From: Vicinamibacteria bacterium
GTDB lineage: Bacteria > Acidobacteriota > Vicinamibacteria > Fen-336 > JAGNNV01
Reading direction: 5' to 3'
DNA length: 64,000 nt
Assembly (NCBI GenBank): GCA_019694155.1
Contig: JAIBCN010000113.1
Coordinates: 62,001 to 126,000 of the forward strand
Shown here: positions 60,179 to 64,000 of the stretch, one piece after another
Layout of the letters: every line of letters begins with the position of its first letter
Numbering within the stretch: the stretch's first letter is position 1
The notes under the pieces: generated by a model
The model's database searches: none
Told to the model about the DNA's origin: nothing
What the model saw: only the letters and a program-made list of their open reading frames with translations
Made by a program: the position numbers and the translations under genes

Positions 60179-62569
60179 TTACCGCTCGATGCGAACGCCG
60201 ATCACGAAGGCGCGCGGCGGCTGGACCATGGTGATTCTCCGGTAGTCGTCCCGCCAGACGATCTGCTCTTCCGCCTCGAACTGCGAGCCAAGCGCGTTGA
60301 ACACGGAGGCGGACAGCTCGACACGGGCGCCGCCCGCGTTGAAGCTCCGCGCCAGTCGCGCGTCCACGGAGAGGGTGTAGTGCAGTCGCGCGCGGCCCCG
60401 CGGTATGGCCTGAACGAAGTCCGGGCCCTGGGGCAGGTCGTTCCGGATCACCAGGCGCGCGAAGGGCTGGCCGTCGTCGTATCGCCCAAGCGCGCCGAAA
60501 GTGAAGCCCTTGACGTCGTTGGCCGTGAGGTACATCCGCAGGCTGTAGGCGCGGTCGAAAAAGAGGCGGCCGTAGCCGTAGGTGTCGGCGTTCGTCGAAT
60601 CGAAGCTCTCGCCCACCACGCCGAAGTCGTTCTCGCCCGCGCGCAGGCCGCGGTTGCCGCCCCGGCCCGAATCGCGGAAGGCCGCGCCGATGAGCCCCCA
60701 GTGGACGTGCTTCGCGTTCGTCTCGAAGCCCAGCTCGGCGCCCTCGCCGAGCGCGTTGTGGCCGGCCGGATTGGTGAGCAGGAAGCGCGACTGGGTGAAG
60801 GAACGCGCCGCCTGCTCGACAAGGGGCAGCAACTGGTCGTCGGACGGGCCCAGGATGTCGCCCGAAGGATCGGGGATGCTGCGCACGCGCCCGATTTCCG
60901 AGCCCTGAGGGTCGAGCGCGGTCTCGATGAGATTGCGGTCGCGGCGCGCGAAGGCGGTGGCGTGAATGCCGAGCCCCGAGACCCTGGTCCGGAATCCGAC
61001 GATCACCCGGCGCATGGTGGGCGGCGAGAGTTCAGGATCGGCGGTGATGAAATCCGGGCCGCGGCGGGCCACCTCGATTCCGAGTTCGGCGGGCGACGCC
61101 CGGCCATCGCCGTTGGCGTCTCGCCAGAGCCGCGCCGCCACCGAGGGCGCGTTTCGCGCCGCCGCCTCATAGGTCGCAAGCGGTGTCGGGGGTGTCGCGA
61201 TCGAAGCCTCGGCGTAGAAACTGGTGGTCTCGCTCTTTGTCCACTCGAAGCGAAGGTCGGGGAGCACGCGCGTGGAACCAAGGAGGCTCTCGCCGTCCCG
61301 GTCGGCCACGGAAACGCGCTCCAGTTCGACCACGCCGCTCAAGCGGGTCCGCGCGGAGAGAGAGTAGCCAAGCCCCAGCGAGAGGCTCGCCCGCGTCTGG
61401 GCGAGGCGCGCGGGCGCCCCCGCGGAATACGTCCATTGCCGGGCCGAGGCTCCATCCACCTTCTCGAGAGCCTGGAACGGTCCTTGTGAGAGCTCACGCT
61501 CGCCGAGGCTCCTGCTGAAACGGGCGACGAGAGACGAGGAGACCACATCCCCGAGATTCCATCCGCGGCGGGCGGCCTCGATCGAAAGGTTCTGAGCGGT
61601 CGACCGGTAAGGGACCTGGAGATCCGGCGGGCCATCGACGAGCCGCTCGAAGACCGCCGGCGAACCGGACTCTGGATCTTCGGTGGTGCCGCGCAGGTAG
61701 CTGGCTTTGAAGGTGGTCTCGTTCCGATCGCCCAGGCTCGGAAAACGCCCCTCGGGCGCGTGCTGCCTCGTCCAGCCCGCGCCCAGCGCCAAGCCGGTGC
61801 TCCGCGTTTCTCCGGTGGTGAAGCCGAACGGAAGGCGCCGGCCCTGAACGAGCGCGAGCCCCTGAAACCGATCGTCGCCCTTGAAGTGGTTGAGGCGTCC
61901 TTCGAAGCCGAGGCGCCGGGTGGCGCGCTCGAGGTCGGAATCGCGCTCCGAGCGGGAGACATCCGCACCAGCCAGCGCGCCGCTCCAGTTCGTGGCGCCC
62001 GAGGCGGAGGCGCCGGACGCCGCCAGCAGGCCGTCGAGTTGATCGTGCCCGCGCGAGAGAGAGGGAATGGGGTCTTTCGTCGTGCCTCGGGCGTCGAAAA
62101 GGCCCAGATTCCCCTGGACCAGGACGCGCGTGCGGCCGGTGGCAACGGGACCAGGATGATCGTGAACGAGCACCGTGCCTTTCGAGTCGGTGCGGACATC
62201 CACCTCGCCCAGTTCGACGGCGCCCCACACGAGCGGGCGGCCGCCGAAGATCGGATCGGTGACGTCGAAGCCGTCGATCTCGAAGCGCGATTGCGTCCAC
62301 GAACCACCGCGGAATGCGAAGCGCGAGGGCTCGGCGGGAAACAGGCCGGAGCTTTCCTCGCGCTCGAGCACAAGGCCGGAGTTGAGTTGCACCACGCGCG
62401 CGGTCAGTGAACCCGCGGTGGGCAGCGCCTTCAAGACCTCTGGCTGGAATCGCGGGGCGGGCGTGGGCGAGGGCGCGGGAGCCGAGTTCTCCTGCGCGAC
62501 GGCAGGAGCCGCGAGGAGCGCGCCCGCGAGCCACCCCACAAGAAACCGCGGCCGACTGTTCTTCATCAT
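60179..62569 (-). CDS. TonB-dependent receptor-like outer membrane protein
   Basis: 796 residues from the ATG at 62569, which overlaps the upstream stop (ATGA). It has a signal peptide (RFLVGWLAGALLAAPAVAQ) and a Pro-rich segment. A plug-like region contains FRGGSWTQSRFEIDGFDVTDP. A beta-barrel follows and ends FVIGVRIER, with no clear terminal aromatic residue. No carboxypeptidase-regulatory domain precedes the plug. The ligand is unknown. Being translation-coupled to a D-2-hydroxyacid dehydrogenase gene is unusual. Confidence 0.85.
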   Translation of the reverse strand: MMKNSRPRFLVGWLAGALLAAPAVAQENSAPAPSPTPAPRFQPEVLKALPTAGSLTARVVQLNSGLVLEREESSGLFPAEPSRFAFRGGSWTQSRFEIDGFDVTDPIFGGRPLVWGAVELGEVDVRTDSKGTVLVHDHPGPVATGRTRVLVQGNLGLFDARGTTKDPIPSLSRGHDQLDGLLAASGASASGATNWSGALAGADVSRSERDSDLERATRRLGFEGRLNHFKGDDRFQGLALVQGRRLPFGFTTGETRSTGLALGAGWTRQHAPEGRFPSLGDRNETTFKASYLRGTTEDPESGSPAVFERLVDGPPDLQVPYRSTAQNLSIEAARRGWNLGDVVSSSLVARFSRSLGERELSQGPFQALEKVDGASARQWTYSAGAPARLAQTRASLSLGLGYSLSARTRLSGVVELERVSVADRDGESLLGSTRVLPDLRFEWTKSETTSFYAEASIATPPTPLATYEAAARNAPSVAARLWRDANGDGRASPAELGIEVARRGPDFITADPELSPPTMRRVIVGFRTRVSGLGIHATAFARRDRNLIETALDPQGSEIGRVRSIPDPSGDILGPSDDQLLPLVEQAARSFTQSRFLLTNPAGHNALGEGAELGFETNAKHVHWGLIGAAFRDSGRGGNRGLRAGENDFGVVGESFDSTNADTYGYGRLFFDRAYSLRMYLTANDVKGFTFGALGRYDDGQPFARLVIRNDLPQGPDFVQAIPRGRARLHYTLSVDARLARSFNAGGARVELSASVFNALGSQFEAEEQIVWRDDYRRITMVQPPRAFVIGVRIER

Positions 62570-63669
62570 GCTTTCACACGCCCCCCAAGCTCCGAACGGT
62601 TCACCACCCACGCCATGGCCGCCGGGTCGGCGCCACGCAGACGATCGATGATCGACTGCACCGCACGCCCGGCCATCCCCACGTTGGGGTCGGGCGAGAG
62701 GCGCGTTTCGTAGGTGCCGGAACCGAGATGGTTGAAGAGCCGGAGCTTCAGGAAGAGTCGCTCGTCCCTGAGCGGCGAATCCATGGGCAGGGGCTCCTTC
62801 GCGAAGACATCGAGCGCCGCGCCGGCGATGGCGCCGTCCAGCAGGACGCGGGCCAGGGCGTCTTCATCGACCACGGGGCCCCGGGTGGTGTTGATGAGGT
62901 ACGCGGTGCGCTTCATCCGCCGCAGGCGCGCCTCGTTCATGAAATGCACGGTGGCGTCGGGGCCGGCCTTGATGAGGGGCACGTGGAGAGCCACGTAATC
63001 GGCGGCGGCGAGCGCCTCGTCGAGCGTCGCATGGGCGATGGTTCGCCGCTTCCCGAAGCCGAGCTCGGCGCGCAGGTCCATCACGCGCTGCACATCGGCT
63101 CGGAACTTCTCGTCCTTCGTGCGCGAGTAGCACAGGATGTCCATGTCGAAGCCCGCGCACTTGTGAATGAACGCCTTCCCGATGCGGCCCGCGCCGATCA
63201 CGGCCACGGTCTTCCCGGCAACGTTGTCGCCCAGCCACGGGTGATGGGGGTGCCAGACCCCCCAGCGGCCGCTGCGCACGAGATCCTCGGACGGATAGAG
63301 CTTGCGGGCCACGTCCCCCATCATGAAGAAGGCGAATTCGGCGGTCGCGTCGGAGAGAACGTCCGGGGTGTTGGCCACGGGAATGCCGTGACGCGTGGCC
63401 GAGGGGACGTCGATGTTGTCGTAGCCCACCGCCACCTGGGCCACGATCCTGAGACCGGCGGCCGAAGCCTTCGCGAGAAGGGCATCGTCGATCCGGTCGC
63501 GGATGGTCGTCACGAGGCCTGCGATTCCGGATTCGACCCTGCCCGTCAGCTCCTCGTAGGAAGGCGGCTCGATGCGCGGGTGGACCTCCACTTCGAAGCC
63601 GGCCTCCGACAGCCGGAGAATGGCTTCGCGACCAATGTCCGCGGTGACGTAGACCCTGGGGGCGTTCAT
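62566..63669 (-). CDS. D-2-hydroxyacid dehydrogenase (glyoxylate/hydroxypyruvate reductase type)
   Basis: 367 residues from the ATG at 63669. The Rossmann motif is GAGRIGKAF, the substrate arginine lies in NTTRGPVVDEDAL, and the catalytic histidine in FNHLGSGTYETR. It reduces glyoxylate, hydroxypyruvate or related 2-oxoacids with NAD(P)H. The body (VGYDNIDVPSATRHGIPVANTPDVL) is typical of GyaR-like enzymes. Its stop overlaps the TonB receptor start. Confidence 0.92.
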   Translation of the reverse strand: MNAPRVYVTADIGREAILRLSEAGFEVEVHPRIEPPSYEELTGRVESGIAGLVTTIRDRIDDALLAKASAAGLRIVAQVAVGYDNIDVPSATRHGIPVANTPDVLSDATAEFAFFMMGDVARKLYPSEDLVRSGRWGVWHPHHPWLGDNVAGKTVAVIGAGRIGKAFIHKCAGFDMDILCYSRTKDEKFRADVQRVMDLRAELGFGKRRTIAHATLDEALAAADYVALHVPLIKAGPDATVHFMNEARLRRMKRTAYLINTTRGPVVDEDALARVLLDGAIAGAALDVFAKEPLPMDSPLRDERLFLKLRLFNHLGSGTYETRLSPDPNVGMAGRAVQSIIDRLRGADPAAMAWVVNRSELGGRVKA

Positions 63670-63707
63670 CGGTGGCGCAGGATCATAAGTGCGATGGACG
63701 GGGCGTC

Positions 63708-64000
63708 TCAGCGGAAGAGCGCGAGGGCGCCTTCCGAGATCGCGACCGCGGCCGGGTGCTTGAGACGGCGTTCCACGGTGATGGCGTAGGCGCGCTCGGT
63801 CAGGCCGTCGAGACGGCCCACGAGGTCCGCGCCGTATTGCGCCTTGATGTCCCGGGCGAGGGCAAGAGGCGCGGGAAAGAGACCCAGGCCCTTCTGGCCG
63901 AAGACCTTCATGAGAGCGCTGTCTTCGAATTCGCCCACGATGTTTGGCGCGACCGCGCGAGCCTCGAACCATCGGTCGATCGAGCGACGCAGCGTCGCGG
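63708..64000 (-). CDS. LysR-type regulator, NhaR-like, C-terminal part (continues beyond the window)
   Basis: About 97 residues, open to the window end, so the DNA-binding part lies outside. The segment SIDRWFEARAVAPNIVGEFEDSALMKVFGQKGLGLFP... is very close in pattern to the effector-binding domain of NhaR (the Na+/H+ antiporter activator), whose regulators carry the same GEFxDSALM...FPAP motif. Upstream of the hydroxyacid dehydrogenase by 38 bp on the same strand. Confidence 0.8.
   Translation of the reverse strand, partial: ATLRRSIDRWFEARAVAPNIVGEFEDSALMKVFGQKGLGLFPAPLALARDIKAQYGADLVGRLDGLTERAYAITVERRLKHPAAVAISEGALALFR

Noticed and set aside
1..64000. CRISPR arrays, rRNA, tRNA genes, integrases and insertion sequences
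   Set aside because: I found no regularly spaced repeat series, no tRNA-like or rRNA-like stretch, and no transposase or recombinase motif. The rearranged segment at 30-35 kb carries no visible mobile-element gene.

Overview
The window is about 64 kb of GC-rich DNA from a Gram-negative bacterium, most likely an acidobacterium. Outer-membrane life is shown by lpxB, two TonB-dependent receptors, lipoproteins and many signal peptides. Acidobacteriota is suggested by at least four secreted von Willebrand A (VWA) proteins of the VWFA-related acidobacterial type, and by the tricorn protease, S9 peptidases and carboxypeptidase-regulatory-domain TonB receptor. The phylum is an inference from gene content; no rRNA or tRNA gene was seen.

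Layout. 1-9.1 kb: the end of a VWA protein, two membrane proteins, a secreted VWA protein with a degenerate metal site, and a duplicated TPR-VWA / TPR-VWA cassette joined by ATGA overlaps. 9.1-14.1 kb: an NTF2-like protein with a histone-H1-like basic tail, a small exported protein and a secreted tricorn protease operon. 14.2-24.8 kb: housekeeping and metabolic genes (NAT, APH-like kinase, M48 protease, aspartokinase-homoserine dehydrogenase, OsmC, RsgA, a TonB receptor, a metallophosphoesterase lipoprotein). 24.8-30 kb: a compact bacterial microcompartment (BMC) shell operon (one BMC-H, three BMC-P and a 77-residue protein with an encapsulation-peptide-like N-terminus), divergent from a polyamine-type ABC transporter whose second permease and binding protein are fused.

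30-35 kb is a rearranged segment. A glycine-zipper lipoprotein gene is present twice, once truncated. Decayed copies of the polyamine-binding-protein and DUF1697 genes lie next to the intact copy, and the DNA between holds a VWA protein, a membrane-anchored thioredoxin and an eight-cysteine secreted peptide, the last two in visibly less GC-rich DNA. 35-44 kb: two coupled S9 peptidases, lpxB, a cytochrome c-P460 fusion divergent from an AraC regulator, and an FKBP isomerase. 44-53 kb: a long minus-strand run from a GNAT/acyl-CoA synthetase through uppS, cdsA, acyl-CoA dehydrogenase, meaB, methylmalonyl-CoA epimerase and MTA phosphorylase to a PfkB kinase and a membrane protein. 53-64 kb: gamma-glutamyltransferase, an octaheme cytochrome with TPRs, an ABC-2 exporter, a second TonB receptor, a D-2-hydroxyacid dehydrogenase and the 3' end of a NhaR-like regulator.

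The most interesting items are the enzyme-free BMC shell operon with its small possible cargo or adaptor protein and the hairpin between the hexamer and pentamer genes, and the thioredoxin / Cys-rich peptide pair inside the rearranged segment.
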